Shown: positions 51,802 through 60,512 of the stretch, piece by piece | Layout: each line of letters starts with the position of its first letter | Position numbering within the stretch: position 1 is the first letter of the stretch | Assembly (NCBI GenBank): GCA_029262695.1 | Contig: JAJCYV010000026.1 | Span: 1 to 64,000, forward strand | DNA: 64,000 bases | Source: Chloroflexota bacterium | Lineage (GTDB): Bacteria > Chloroflexota > Dehalococcoidia > SM23-28-2 > RBG-16-64-32 | Direction: 5' to 3' | Translations under genes and position numbers: made by a program | Notes under the pieces: generated by a model | What the model was told of the DNA's origin: nothing | Database searches by the model: none | The model's input: only the letters and a program-made list of their open reading frames with translations

Positions 51802-53004
51802 CTAGCCTCCGGCGACCGCGCGCACGACCTCGTCGATTGAGGCGGCGCGCTGTGGTTTGCTGCCGTTGACCGCGACGAGGAAGCCGTCGCCTGAGACGGT
51901 GATGTGACGTCCTCGCTCTGAAGGGCCGTCGACCTCGACGGCGAAGTCCTTGCGGCGCAGCGCGACGGCGAGCGCGAAGACGTCGGCCGGACGGCCACCG
52001 GATTCGCAGCGAATGCTGATCGAGGCGTCGACGCCGGTTTCGTCGCCGATAAGGGCGAGGAGCGGCTCCATATCAAGAGCGAAGCCCGATGCGGGGACGT
52101 TCTCGCCGCCGATCTGCGAGACGAGCGCGTCGTAGCGGCCACCGCCGCCGACCCGGGTGTCGCCGGCGAAGAGCTGGAAGGCGGGACCGGTGTAGTACTC
52201 GAAGTCGCGGACGAGGAGCGGCGCGACGGCCGGCTCGATACCGATAGCGTCGAGCATCTCGCAGACGGCGGAGAGTTCGTCGAGCGGGCCTTCGACGCCC
52301 GGGACGGCTGTCGCGAGCAGGCTGCGCAGGTTGCTGACGTAGGCGGCGCCGGCGCCCTCCAGGGAGAGCGCCTCGCGCAGGGGCGGCGCGCCGGTAAGGC
52401 GCTCCTGCAGCCCATCCAGCGCGGTGCCGTCGCCGGAGAGGATGCGGTCGTAGACGGCGATCCTGTCGGCGTGGGAGAGGCCAGCCTGCTCGAGGATGGC
52501 GCGCAGGATGCCGGGATCGGAGAGCTTGAGCTGAGTCTTGACGCCGAGCCGTTCCAGCACCTCGCCGACCATCACGATCAGCTCGACGTCGCCGAGGCGC
52601 GGTGTTGCGCCGATCAGCTCGACGCCGCACTGCCAGTCTTCGCGTGTGTCGTCGCCGCCCTGGAAGCGGAAGACGTTCTGGACGTAGAAGAGCTTCGCGG
52701 GCGCATCGCCGGCGAGGTTTTCGGCGTAGAGGCGCGCGGCCGTGATCGTGGAGTCCGGGCGCAGGACGACGCGCTCGCCGCTCCAGCCGTCCCAGTCGAG
52801 GAAGGAGTAGACGCCGTCGAGCATCTGCGGCGAGAGGGTGCCGGCGGCCGTGAACAGGTAGAGGTGCTCAATCGTGGGCGTGCGCACCTCGCGGTAACCC
52901 CAGCCGAGGCAGACCGCACGGAAGGCGTCTTCGATTCGCCGGAAACGCGCCATTTCCGGCGGCAGGATGTCCCGCATACCGCGGGAACGCATGGAATCAG
53001 TCAA
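51802..53004 (-). CDS. hisZ: ATP phosphoribosyltransferase regulatory subunit HisZ
   Basis: 400 aa from TTG 53004, chosen for AAGGAG upstream; ATG 52992 is an alternative. A HisRS-like catalytic-core fold: GMRDILPPEMARFRRIED, VVLRPDSTITAARLYAENL, and GGGGRYDALVSQIGG. The histidyl-tRNA synthetase anticodon domain is not well formed. Adjacent HisG without a regulatory tail supports HisZ over HisS. First gene of the his operon. Confidence 0.85.
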   Translation of the reverse strand: MTDSMRSRGMRDILPPEMARFRRIEDAFRAVCLGWGYREVRTPTIEHLYLFTAAGTLSPQMLDGVYSFLDWDGWSGERVVLRPDSTITAARLYAENLAGDAPAKLFYVQNVFRFQGGDDTREDWQCGVELIGATPRLGDVELIVMVGEVLERLGVKTQLKLSDPGILRAILEQAGLSHADRIAVYDRILSGDGTALDGLQERLTGAPPLREALSLEGAGAAYVSNLRSLLATAVPGVEGPLDELSAVCEMLDAIGIEPAVAPLLVRDFEYYTGPAFQLFAGDTRVGGGGRYDALVSQIGGENVPASGFALDMEPLLALIGDETGVDASISIRCESGGRPADVFALAVALRRKDFAVEVDGPSERGRHITVSGDGFLVAVNGSKPQRAASIDEVVRAVAGG

Positions 53005-53036
53005 GCTTAGACACTCCTTCGCGGGGGAATGCGCTA

Positions 53037-53065
53037 ATTCTAGCACCACAGGGCCGTTGAATGAA
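53037..53065 (-). promoter_or_regulatory. Promoter of the his operon
   Basis: Minus-strand TTCATT (-35, 53060-53065), 17-base spacer, TAGAAT (-10, 53037-53042). It predicts a leader of about 26 nt with AAGGAG before the hisZ TTG. No attenuator-like His codon run is seen. Confidence 0.5.
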
Positions 53066-53089
53066 CCTGAGTCGTATGTGAGGACGGAG

Positions 53090-53095
53090 TATACT
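53090..53095 (+). promoter_or_regulatory. -10 box of the NfeD gene
   Basis: TATACT, 17 bases before the ATG at 53113, back to back with the his promoter. Confidence 0.45.
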
Positions 53096-53112
53096 GAGAT
53101 GAACGAGCTGAA

Positions 53113-54462
53113 ATGACTCACTACAGGGCGAAGCGCGTGCGGCAGGTACGCTTGATCCTGTTCGGCGGCTTCACCGTTCTGGCCGCCCTCCTCATTGCCT
53201 GCAACTCCGGGCCGGACACGCCGCCGGGCGCAGTCCACGTGCTGACCACCGACGGTGTCGTCAACCCCGTGATGGACCGCTACATCGACCGTGGTATCGG
53301 TGCGGCGGAGAACAGGGACGCCGCAGCAATCGTGATCCGCATCGATACGCCGGGCGGCCTCGTCAGTTCGATGGACGACATCATCCAGAACATCCTCGCC
53401 TCAGAGGTGCCGGTGATCGTCTACGTGTCCCCTTCGGGGGGACAGGCGGCATCGGCGGGGACGTACATCACGTACGCGTCGCACGTGGCGGCGATGTCGC
53501 CGGCGACAGTGATCGGCTCGGCGACGCCAATCAGCGGCACGGGCGAGGACCTTGAGGGCGACCTGCGCAACAAGGTGATCGAGAACAACGTGGAGAAGAT
53601 CCGTGACCTCGCCGCCCTGCGCGGCCGCAACGCGGAGTGGGCGGAGGACGCCGTTCGCAAGGGCATCTCCGCACCGTCAAGCGAGGCCGTTGGTCTGAAC
53701 ATCGTTGAGTACATCGCCAACGACCTGGACGACCTCCTGCAACAGATCGACGGGCACCCTGTGACGCTACAGGGAGGGGAGGAGCTGGCGCTGGAGACGT
53801 CCGGCGCTGAGATCGCGTTCAACAACCGCAACTTCGTGGAGCGCTTCCTGGACGTGCTCGCCGACCCGAACATCGCCTTCCTGCTGCTTTCGCTCGGTTC
53901 GCTGGCGCTGTTCATCGAGATCTTCAACCCGGGCTCGATCTTCCCGGGGGTATTCGGTGTGATCGCGCTCATAATGGCGTTTTTCTCCCTCAGCGTGATC
54001 CCGTTCAACTGGGCGGGCGTGGCGCTGATCATGTTCGCGTTCATATTATTCGGCCTCGAGTTATTCGTGACGAGCGGGGGCGTCTTAGGCATCGGCGGCG
54101 CAGTAGCCCTCGTGCTGGGAGGCCTGATGCTGACGAGCGGCAACGACGCGGAGTTCCGCGTGGCAGAGGAGCTGATCGTCGGCGTCGCCATCGCGCTCGG
54201 TGCGCTGGTTGTGTTCGTCCTCGTGAACGTGATGCGGATCAGGGGGATGCCCGCGAAAGTCGGGATGAGTACCGTCGTCGGGAGATCGGTCGTGGCGCGG
54301 TCAGCGTTGACGCCGGAAGGGTTCGTGCTGATGGACGGCGAAATCTGGACAGCGGAGGCTGAGGGCGGCAAGATTGAGCCGGGCGAGAGCGTTATCGTCA
54401 CACAGATCAAAGGACTGAAACTGAAGGTCAGAAAGCATAAGCCGGAAGGAGACAAGAGATGA
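53113..54462 (+). CDS. NfeD-type membrane serine protease (ClpP-class)
   Basis: 449 aa. An N-terminal hydrophobic segment ([17 protein letters not shown]) is a signal/TM, and LIAC could be a lipobox. The ClpP-class protease domain has [17 protein letters not shown] and [14 protein letters not shown] with the nucleophile Ser. Four or more TM helices and a C-terminal OB-like NfeD domain follow. NfeD proteases act with stomatin-like partners, and such a partner is encoded next. Confidence 0.9.
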   Translation: MTHYRAKRVRQVRLILFGGFTVLAALLIACNSGPDTPPGAVHVLTTDGVVNPVMDRYIDRGIGAAENRDAAAIVIRIDTPGGLVSSMDDIIQNILASEVPVIVYVSPSGGQAASAGTYITYASHVAAMSPATVIGSATPISGTGEDLEGDLRNKVIENNVEKIRDLAALRGRNAEWAEDAVRKGISAPSSEAVGLNIVEYIANDLDDLLQQIDGHPVTLQGGEELALETSGAEIAFNNRNFVERFLDVLADPNIAFLLLSLGSLALFIEIFNPGSIFPGVFGVIALIMAFFSLSVIPFNWAGVALIMFAFILFGLELFVTSGGVLGIGGAVALVLGGLMLTSGNDAEFRVAEELIVGVAIALGALVVFVLVNVMRIRGMPAKVGMSTVVGRSVVARSALTPEGFVLMDGEIWTAEAEGGKIEPGESVIVTQIKGLKLKVRKHKPEGDKR

Positions 54463-55313
54463 CCGTCGATTCCCCACTCGCAGCGCCGGAGCCGCCCAAG
54501 ATCGAGGGGCCGAACTTTCTTGCCCGCATACTGATCGTCCTCGGGTACATAATGGCGGTGCCGCTGTTCCCGTTCGCGATCCGCATCGTGCAGGAGTACG
54601 AACGAGGCGTCATCTTCCGGCTGGGCCGCCTGGTGGGCGCCCGCGGTCCTGGCCTTTTCTTCATCCTCCCGTTCGTGGAGAGGATGGTGAAGGTAGACCT
54701 TCGCATCGTGACGATGGACGTGCCGCGACAGGACGTAATCACGAAAGATAACGTCACGGTGAAGGTGGACGCGGTGGTCTACTTCCGCGTCACGGACCCG
54801 GAGGACTCGGTTGTCAAGGTAGTTGACTTCTTCCGCGCGACGGCGCTGGTGGCGCAGACGACGCTACGCAGCGTCCTCGGCCAGTCGGACATGGACGAGC
54901 TGCTGAGCAAGCGCGATGAGCTGAACCACAAGCTGCAGCAGATCATCGATGAGGCGACCGAGCCCTGGGGCGTAAAGGTAACGATCGTCGAGGTCCGCGA
55001 CGTCGGCCTGCCGTCGGAGATGATGCGGGCGATGGCGCGTCAGGCGGAGGCCGAGCGCGAGCGCCGCGGTAAGGTGATCCACGCCGAAGGCGAGTTCGAG
55101 GCCTCGAAGAGGCTGGCGGAGGCGGGCGCGGTGATGGCGTCTGAACCGGCAACTCTGCAGCTGCGCTACTTGCAGACGCTGACGGAGATCGCGACGGAGA
55201 AGAACAGCACGGTGGTGTTCCCGATCCCGATAGACCTGATCCAGATGTTCGTGCAGAACGCCACCAGCAACGGCGGCACGCGCCGCCAGATCCCACCGGC
55301 CGACTCCAGCTAG
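54459..55313 (+). CDS. SPFH/stomatin family protein (slipin)
   Basis: 284 aa starting in an ATGA overlap with the NfeD gene. One N-terminal TM segment ([20 protein letters not shown]), then the SPFH domain with [20 protein letters not shown] in parts, [20 protein letters not shown] and [20 protein letters not shown] seen in pieces. A coiled-coil C-terminus ends near [10 protein letters not shown]. The nfeD-slipin pair is a conserved membrane quality-control unit. Confidence 0.92.
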   Translation: MTVDSPLAAPEPPKIEGPNFLARILIVLGYIMAVPLFPFAIRIVQEYERGVIFRLGRLVGARGPGLFFILPFVERMVKVDLRIVTMDVPRQDVITKDNVTVKVDAVVYFRVTDPEDSVVKVVDFFRATALVAQTTLRSVLGQSDMDELLSKRDELNHKLQQIIDEATEPWGVKVTIVEVRDVGLPSEMMRAMARQAEAERERRGKVIHAEGEFEASKRLAEAGAVMASEPATLQLRYLQTLTEIATEKNSTVVFPIPIDLIQMFVQNATSNGGTRRQIPPADSS

Positions 55314-55322
55314 CCGGACGTC

Positions 55323-55365
55323 GTCTCCCCTTCATCCTGAGACACTCGACGGATGAGGGGGAGAC
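55323..55365. terminator. Strong hairpin between slipin and birA (repeat-derived)
   Basis: GTCTCCCCTTCATCC (55323-55337) pairs with GGATGAGGGGGAGAC (55351-55365). The loop contains a diverged TGAGACACTCGA core of the CCTTCGAGAGCCTCA family. It lies past both convergent genes. Confidence 0.55.
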
Positions 55366-55385
55366 ATGACGGGGCGCGGTGGTGC

Positions 55386-55472
55386 GTTCGCCCTTCGGGA
55401 GTCCTGCGGATGAGCGGGCGGGATGTCGCGGCGCTTCGATCCGCTCATGGTGAGGCTCTCGAACCACGAGCG
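55386..55472. repeat. CCTTCGAGAGCCTCA-type repeat units
   Basis: CGTTCGCCCTTCGGGAGTCC (55386) and CCGCTCATGGTGAGGCTCTC (from 55441, continuing to GAACCACGAGCG). These give the spurious reading frame MVRLSNHERG often seen in draft annotations. No gene is present. Confidence 0.55.
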
Positions 55473-55479
55473 AGGCTCA

Positions 55480-56247
55480 TTAGCCGCGGAGGGTGACTTC
55501 GCCGGCCTCGAACGTGCGGCGCGTGCCGTCGTTGAGGCGGAGGATGAGGCTGCCTTCGGTGTCTACGTCTTCGGCTACGCCCTCGTGAACGTCGTCACGG
55601 AAGGTTAGACGCACGGACTGGCCCAGAGTGACGATGCGCGACCGCCAGCCGCTGTAGACGTCGCTGGGCGGGGCGTTGTACGCATCCTCCAGCTCGTTGA
55701 GCAGCGCCGCGAGGACGGTCTCGCGGGACGTCTTTTCGCCCAGCTCGCGCGAGAGGCTGGTGGCGATGGTCGCGATCTCAGGGTCATCGATCGGGTCGTT
55801 GACGTTGAGGCCGATGCCGGCGAGGGCGTGGACGAGTTCGGCGCCGGAGGACTCGCCCTCGATGAGGACGCCGGCGAGCTTGCGTTCGCCGAGGAGCACG
55901 TCGTTGGGCCACTTGATGACGGGCCGCAGAGGCGTCACGGCCTCGACGGCGCGACAGACGGCGAGTGGGACGACCATGCTCAACGCGCGGAGACGGCCGG
56001 CGTCGGGCCGGAGGATGAGCGTGACGTAGAGGTTCTTTCCGGCGGGCGAGACCCAGCGGCGACCGAAGCGGCCGCGTCCGGCGGTCTGCTCCTCGGCGAT
56101 GACGACGGCGCCGTGCGGTGCACCGGCGGCGGCCTCGTCGCGGGCGACGTTCATCGTCGAGGCGGTGGTGGCGAGGCAGATGATGCGCCGGCCGATCGCA
56201 TCCGTGCGGAGGAGGCGTTCGACTGCTGGGAGATCTAGTTCGGTCAC
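55480..56247 (-). CDS. birA: Biotin-[acetyl-CoA-carboxylase] ligase
   Basis: 255 aa from GTG 56247, a single-domain biotin protein ligase without an N-terminal HTH. Motifs: TTASTMNVARDEA, EEQTAGRGRFGRRWVSP (biotinyl-AMP loop), IKWPNDVLLGERKLAGVLIE and GIGLNVN. It attaches biotin to carboxylase BCCP domains. It is downstream of murE on the same strand. Confidence 0.93.
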   Translation of the reverse strand: MTELDLPAVERLLRTDAIGRRIICLATTASTMNVARDEAAAGAPHGAVVIAEEQTAGRGRFGRRWVSPAGKNLYVTLILRPDAGRLRALSMVVPLAVCRAVEAVTPLRPVIKWPNDVLLGERKLAGVLIEGESSGAELVHALAGIGLNVNDPIDDPEIATIATSLSRELGEKTSRETVLAALLNELEDAYNAPPSDVYSGWRSRIVTLGQSVRLTFRDDVHEGVAEDVDTEGSLILRLNDGTRRTFEAGEVTLRG

Positions 56248-56277
56248 GGGGTCAGGATAGGCGGAGGAAATGCCAGA

Positions 56278-56299
56278 GGGCCAGCCCGAAGGCTGGCCC
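56278..56299. repeat. REP-like hairpin upstream of birA
   Basis: GGGCCAGCC-CGAA-GGCTGGCCC is a perfect 9-bp stem; on the minus strand the loop is TTCG. It lies just after the small ORF and before birA, and might terminate transcription from murE. Confidence 0.55.
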
Positions 56300-56334
56300 C
56301 CTGTGCGTGGGCAGGTAGTCCTGTCCGCGCTTTG

Positions 56335-56403
56335 TTATCCCACCATCACCTCAAAGAGGTCGTGGTGTGAAGGGACAGGTCTACTGCCTGTACTGTCATC
56401 CAT
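56335..56403 (-). CDS. Possible 22-residue peptide with an ideal Shine-Dalgarno
   Basis: ATG 56403 opens MDDSTGSRPVPSHHD and ends LFEVMVG-stop. AAGGAGGTGATGTG precedes it, a full match to the 16S anti-SD at 7-base spacing, the best in the window. The last codons lie in an imperfect hairpin (ACCTC/GAGGT within CACCA/TGGTG). No homologue is known to me. It may encode a peptide, or be a translated leader for birA. Confidence 0.4.
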   Translation of the reverse strand: MDDSTGSRPVPSHHDLFEVMVG

Positions 56404-56480
56404 TCACATCACCTCCTTATCTGCGGGCATGGTAACAGATTTGGCGACCGCGTGGGGACGATTCTTGTGAAGGATTCGCG

Positions 56481-57998
56481 TCAGCCGGCGAGGATCGAGC
56501 GCAGGGCGGCGCGGGCGACGGTTGGGTCGTGGCACTCGTAGCTGGTGTCGCCGACGTGGACAGTGCGCTCGTGGCCCTTGCCAGCGAGGAGGACGGCGTC
56601 TTCGTCGACAGCCATCGCCAGCGCCTGGGCGATCGCTTCGCGCCGGTCGGGGACGACGGCGAAGTCGTGGCCTTCGCGCTTGCCGGCGGCGCGCATGGCA
56701 TCGGCGATGTCAGTGATGATCGCGTCGCGGTCCTCGGTGTAGGGGTTGTCGTCGGTGATGATCGAGTAGTCTGCCAGCTCGGCGGCGACGGCCGCCATGC
56801 CGGGGCGCCGCTCGCGGTCACGCTCGCCGATGCAGCCGAAGACGGCGATGATGCGGCCACGGACGGTGGCGCGCAGGTGCTCCAGGACAGCGCGGAGGGA
56901 GGCCGGGGCGTGCGCGAAGTCGACGAGGGTGGTGAACGGCTGGCCTTCGTCGATCACCTCCATGCGGCCGGGCGCGCCGGGCCAGGTTTCGATCGCGCGC
57001 GCGGCCGCTTCGAGGTCGAGACCGGCGGCGAGGGCGGCGGCGAGGGCGGCGAGGGCGCTGTTCACGTTGAAGGCGCCGGGCCGCGGCACGCGAAGGTCCA
57101 GCCGGCGGCCCTCGGCCTCGGCGGTCAGGTCCGCCCCGCGCGCGTCGGCGTCGATCCCGGTGGCGCGGATGTCCGCTTCGGCGTCCGTCGCGTAGGTCAG
57201 GACACGAGCGTTCGTCTGGGCGCCGAAGAAGGCGGCCGATGGATCGTCGGCGTTGAGGACGGCGGTCTTCGGGAGTCCCTTGTCGGCGGCTTCGTCGAGC
57301 ATCTGGAAGAGGCGGGCCTTGGCGGCGCGGTAGTCCTCGTCCGTGCCGTGGAAGTCGATGTGGTCGCGGGTGAGGTTGGTGAGGACGGCGATGTCGTACT
57401 CGCACTCGTCGACGCGGTGGAGAGTTAGGCCGTGGGAGGTCGCTTCGACTACGGCCCACTCACAGCCCACATCGGCCATCTGCGCGAGCATCGCCTGAAC
57501 AGCGGGCGATTCCGGCGTCGTGAAGCGGCCGGTGTCGGGCAGGAGTTCGTCGCCGATGCGGCATTCGACGGTGCTGATGAGGCCCGCGCCGTGACCGGTG
57601 GCGTTGAGGACGTGCGCGAGGAGGTGGCAGAGGCTGGTCTTGCCGTCCGTGCCGGTGACGCCGATGACGTTGAGACGCTTCGCCGGATAGCCGTGGAAGG
57701 CGGCGGCGATCTGCGCCAGGCCGCGGCGGGTGTCCGGAAGGACGAGGACGTCGGCGCCGCCGCCTTCGATCAGCGGTCGCCAGAGCGCCTCGCGGTCTTC
57801 CTGGACGGCGACGGCCTGTGCGCCGGACTCGACGGTGCGGGCGAGGTAGGCGTGGCCGTCGACGGTGAGGCCGGCGACGGCGACGAAGAGCGCGCCGGGC
57901 CGGGCCAGCCGCGAGTCCTGCTCAATGGCGGTGACCTCGACTTCGCCGTCGCCGATGAGGCGGGCGCCGGTGAGGCGAGCGAGTTCAGAGAGGCGCAT
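56481..57998 (-). CDS. murE: UDP-MurNAc-tripeptide synthetase MurE
   Basis: 505 aa. The three Mur ligase domains show as AIEQDSRLARPGALFVAV, P-loop GVTGTDGKTSLCHLLAHVL, EATSHGLTLHRVD with NLTRDHIDFHG, and a C-terminal domain beginning FAHAPASLRAVLEHL. The amino-acid specificity motif reads DDNPYTED where DAP-adding enzymes have DNPR, so the third amino acid may not be meso-diaminopimelate. It adds that residue to UDP-MurNAc-L-Ala-D-Glu. rnpB lies 41 bases upstream on the same strand. Confidence 0.93.
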   Translation of the reverse strand: MRLSELARLTGARLIGDGEVEVTAIEQDSRLARPGALFVAVAGLTVDGHAYLARTVESGAQAVAVQEDREALWRPLIEGGGADVLVLPDTRRGLAQIAAAFHGYPAKRLNVIGVTGTDGKTSLCHLLAHVLNATGHGAGLISTVECRIGDELLPDTGRFTTPESPAVQAMLAQMADVGCEWAVVEATSHGLTLHRVDECEYDIAVLTNLTRDHIDFHGTDEDYRAAKARLFQMLDEAADKGLPKTAVLNADDPSAAFFGAQTNARVLTYATDAEADIRATGIDADARGADLTAEAEGRRLDLRVPRPGAFNVNSALAALAAALAAGLDLEAAARAIETWPGAPGRMEVIDEGQPFTTLVDFAHAPASLRAVLEHLRATVRGRIIAVFGCIGERDRERRPGMAAVAAELADYSIITDDNPYTEDRDAIITDIADAMRAAGKREGHDFAVVPDRREAIAQALAMAVDEDAVLLAGKGHERTVHVGDTSYECHDPTVARAALRSILAG

Positions 57999-58039
57999 GA
58001 GTTAACGATAAACGGCGGAGGCCGCCGCCGCGAGTGTCT

Positions 58040-58404
58040 GGAGTAGTCCAGCAGGCCTGTAGGCCGAGTTCTGTATCCGCCGAGGCGGACGGTGACCATC
58101 AATCTAGGACTCCGGTTACCCGAAGCCTCAAGCAGCCAACCCGAGGGTCTGGGTCGAGCACCCTTAGCGCCCTCCTATTTGGCCTTGCTCCGCGCGGGGT
58201 TTGGCCGGCCGCCGGCTCTCACCGGCGCCGGTGGGCTCTTACCCCACCATTTCACCCTTACCCCGACGAGTCGGGGCGGTATGTTTCTGTGCCACTTTCC
58301 GTCGGGTCGCCCCGCCCGGGAGTTACCCGGCGCGCTACTCGATTGGAGCTCGGACCTTCCTCCCCGACAAGTCGGGGCGGCCACCCGGCCTACTGGACTA
58401 CTCC
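58040..58404 (-). ncRNA. rnpB: RNase P RNA, bacterial class A
   Basis: About 365 nt. The ends pair as P1 (GGAGTAGTCCAG at the 5' end with CTGGACTACTCC at the 3' end). Universal segments are present: GAGGAAGGTCCGAGCTC near the 5' end (one change from GAGGAAAGTCC), GGGTGAAATGGTGGGGTAAG in the middle, and ACAGAACTCGGCCTACAGG near the 3' end. Two CCCCGAC.TGTCGGGG-type hairpins fill P12-like and 5' stems. It cleaves pre-tRNA 5' leaders. Confidence 0.95.
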
Positions 58405-58499
58405 CCATTCTAGCAGTGATCGCCTAGACCGCACCTTCACCGACGTGCGGGAATGCGGCGGCGGCGGCGAGCGTCCTCTTATACGAGGTGGTGGTGGAG

Positions 58500-58715
58500 A
58501 TGAGCGGAACAAAATGTCCGTTGTGCGGAGGAAGCGGCTGCTGTCGTGAGTGCGGCGGTCGCGGGGCGCTGGCCTGCTTGGGCTGCGACGGCCTGGGCTG
58601 CCTTGAGTGCGAGGATGGAGGCGTTGATGCGTGCCTGCGCTGCGGACGCGGTGGGATGTGCCAGCGCTGTGGAGGGCGCGGCAAGATCTCCCTGCCGGCC
58701 GGGCGAGGGCGCTAG
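58500..58715 (+). CDS. Tiny cysteine-rich protein with DnaJ-type CxxCxGxG repeats
   Basis: 71 aa from ATG 58500 (MSGTKCPLCGGSG). Five Cys pairs: CPLCGGSG, CRECGGRG, CLGCDGLG, CLRCGRGG, CQRCGGRG. They would bind two zinc ions in the DnaJ zinc-finger manner, but J domain and substrate domain are absent. A TTATAC box lies about 20 bases upstream. Its stop overlaps the convergent RNase H stop by 4 bases. Confidence 0.7.
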   Translation: MSGTKCPLCGGSGCCRECGGRGALACLGCDGLGCLECEDGGVDACLRCGRGGMCQRCGGRGKISLPAGRGR

Positions 58716-59122
58716 GAAGGGCGGGAGTCCAGCGCCAGGTTGGCAAGCTGATCGGCGCGCTTGTTCTGCTCGCGCGGGACGTGAGTGACCTTGAAGCTAT
58801 CGAACTTGCCCTTCAGCTCCACGACGCGCTCGAAGAAGGGGCGCAGGCGCGCGTTGCGGACGCGGTAGCGGAACTCCAGCTGGCGGACGATGAGCTGGGA
58901 GTCCATGCGCAGGTCGACTGAGCCGCCGCCGAGGCCAAGCGCGGCTTCGAGGCCGGCGATGACGGCCTGGTACTCTGCCTCGTTGTTGGTGGCACGGCCG
59001 AGACGGCGGGAGACGGTGTGCATCTCTTCGCCGGCGGCGTTGTAGACGACCGCGCCGATAGAAGCAGGGCCGGGGTTACCGCGGGAGGCGCCGTCGGTGT
59101 AGACCGTCCAGGTGGCGGTCAC
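58712..59122 (-). CDS. rnhA: Ribonuclease HI family protein
   Basis: 136 aa from GTG 59122. Catalytic acidic residues are in VYTDGASRGNPGPAS (Asp), NNEAEYQAVIAGL (Glu), LRMDSQLIVRQL (Asp) and EQNKRADQLANLAL (Asp). It would cut RNA in RNA-DNA hybrids. It is 3 bases after the recombinase gene and probably co-transcribed. Confidence 0.9.
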   Translation of the reverse strand: MTATWTVYTDGASRGNPGPASIGAVVYNAAGEEMHTVSRRLGRATNNEAEYQAVIAGLEAALGLGGGSVDLRMDSQLIVRQLEFRYRVRNARLRPFFERVVELKGKFDSFKVTHVPREQNKRADQLANLALDSRPS

Positions 59123-59125
59123 AGG

Positions 59126-60511
59126 CTAGGACTTGAACGTCAGTTCGACGCCGTCGTCACGGACGGTGATGCGGTCGACGACTTCGCGCAGGTGTTCTTG
59201 CTTGACAGTGAACTCCATGGACTGCCACTCGGTGCGCAGGCGGTTGACGACTTCCTCACGGTGGCGGCGGATCTCGCCCTCGGTCTCGTGTTGCTCGGCG
59301 ATGCGCTGGGTGGCGACGAGGCGGTCTTCGATCTGGAGCTGCTCGGCCGCGATCGTCTGCGCCATCGACTGCGCCTTCTCGGCGTTGATCTGGCCGCTCG
59401 CAGCGGAGTCCAGGTAGCCCTCGAGGCGCTTGTCCAGGCGCCGGACCTTATCGCGCAGGCGGGTCATCTGGGCCTGCAGGTCGGCCTTGTTGCCCGTGCC
59501 GTTGGCGGCGTCGGCGAGCGAGGCTGCGCGCAGCGCTTCGCTGACCTCTTCTTCCAGCACTTCGGCGCGCCGCGTGTGGTAGTCGCAGAGGCTGCGGTTG
59601 GTACGCGACTCGCACTGGTAGTAGCGGTATTGGGCGGTCTTTTCGGTGCCGTCGGAGCGGCGCCACTTCTGCTTGCGGGTGACGCCGATCATCTTGTTGC
59701 CGCAGTAGCCGCAGAAGGTGACGCCGGAGAGGAGGAACGGCGAAACCTGGCGCTGCGCGCTGCTGGGCCGGCGCTGGTCCAGCCGCTCCTGCACCAGGCG
59801 GAAGTCTTCCTGCGAGATCAGCGGCGCGTGGCTGGCTGGAACGCGTACGCCAAAGCGTGAGTAGGTGCCAACGTAAGCGCGGTTGCGGAGGATATCGCGG
59901 ACGGTGACCATGCTCCAGAGGCCGCCGCGGCGGGTGTGGAAGTCGTCTTCGTTGAGGCGACGGGCGATGCGGCGGATGCCGAGGCCGTCCTTGAGGTAGA
60001 GGCGGAAGATGTAGCGGACGACGGAGCCTTCATCCGGCACGACGACGAGGCGGCGCCGCGGGCCGACGCGGTAGCCGTACGGCGGACGGCCGAGCGCCTC
60101 GCCCTTGACGGCCTTCTTGCGCATTGCTGCTTTGACGCGGTCGCCGAGGCCGCCGTTGGAACGTAGCTTCGTCCAGGCCTCGAGGAACTCGCCGGCGAGG
60201 TCGGCGCCGGTGGCGATGCTGACGATGGGGACGCCGATGGTGGAGAGCTGGAAGTAGCGGCGGGCGGCGTCGTTGTGGCCGTCGCCCAGTGTGGCGAGGT
60301 CGGGCACGACGACGAGGAGGAACCCCTGCGGGCCCTGCTGGCGCGCGAACTCCAGGAGCTGGCGGAAGCCGGGGTTTTCGCCGTTGCGGTCGGCGTCGAG
60401 GAAGGTGGCAGCGGCCTCGAAGCCGTTTTCGCTGCAGAACTGGATGAACGCCTCGCTCTGTTCGGCGAGGGAGCGCCTCTTCGATTCGCGGAAGTAGCCT
60501 ATCGCTCTCAT
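59126..60511 (-). CDS. Large serine-recombinase-like protein with degraded catalytic domain
   Basis: 461 aa from ATG 60511 (MRAIGYFRESKRRSL). Resolvase-like domain to about 135, recombinase domain (GRPPYGYRVGPRRRLVVV, RRIARRLNEDDFHTRRGG), zinc ribbon CGYCGNKMIG with CESRTNRSLCDYH, and a coiled coil before the C-terminus. The RES at 8-10 keeps Arg and Ser, but where DRLsR should stand the chain reads VVPDLATLGDG, and the preceding SG..RPG Arg is also missing. It sits in an operon with the zinc-ribbon and RNase H genes, unlike a mobile integrase. Confidence 0.8.
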   Translation of the reverse strand: MRAIGYFRESKRRSLAEQSEAFIQFCSENGFEAAATFLDADRNGENPGFRQLLEFARQQGPQGFLLVVVPDLATLGDGHNDAARRYFQLSTIGVPIVSIATGADLAGEFLEAWTKLRSNGGLGDRVKAAMRKKAVKGEALGRPPYGYRVGPRRRLVVVPDEGSVVRYIFRLYLKDGLGIRRIARRLNEDDFHTRRGGLWSMVTVRDILRNRAYVGTYSRFGVRVPASHAPLISQEDFRLVQERLDQRRPSSAQRQVSPFLLSGVTFCGYCGNKMIGVTRKQKWRRSDGTEKTAQYRYYQCESRTNRSLCDYHTRRAEVLEEEVSEALRAASLADAANGTGNKADLQAQMTRLRDKVRRLDKRLEGYLDSAASGQINAEKAQSMAQTIAAEQLQIEDRLVATQRIAEQHETEGEIRRHREEVVNRLRTEWQSMEFTVKQEHLREVVDRITVRDDGVELTFKS

Positions 60512-60512
60512 G

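Noticed and set aside
56397..56417. ATCACCTCCTTAT on the plus strand as the 3' end of a 16S rRNA gene
   Set aside because: Only the anti-SD octamer matches; there is no upstream 16S sequence. It is simply the complement of a perfect Shine-Dalgarno.
58034..58549. Open frames over rnpB on both strands
   Set aside because: The region matches RNase P RNA with paired ends and universal segments, so it is not protein-coding.
59126..60511. Prophage or integrative element around the serine recombinase
   Set aside because: Both flanks are housekeeping genes in an operon, with no phage, plasmid or att-like sequence.
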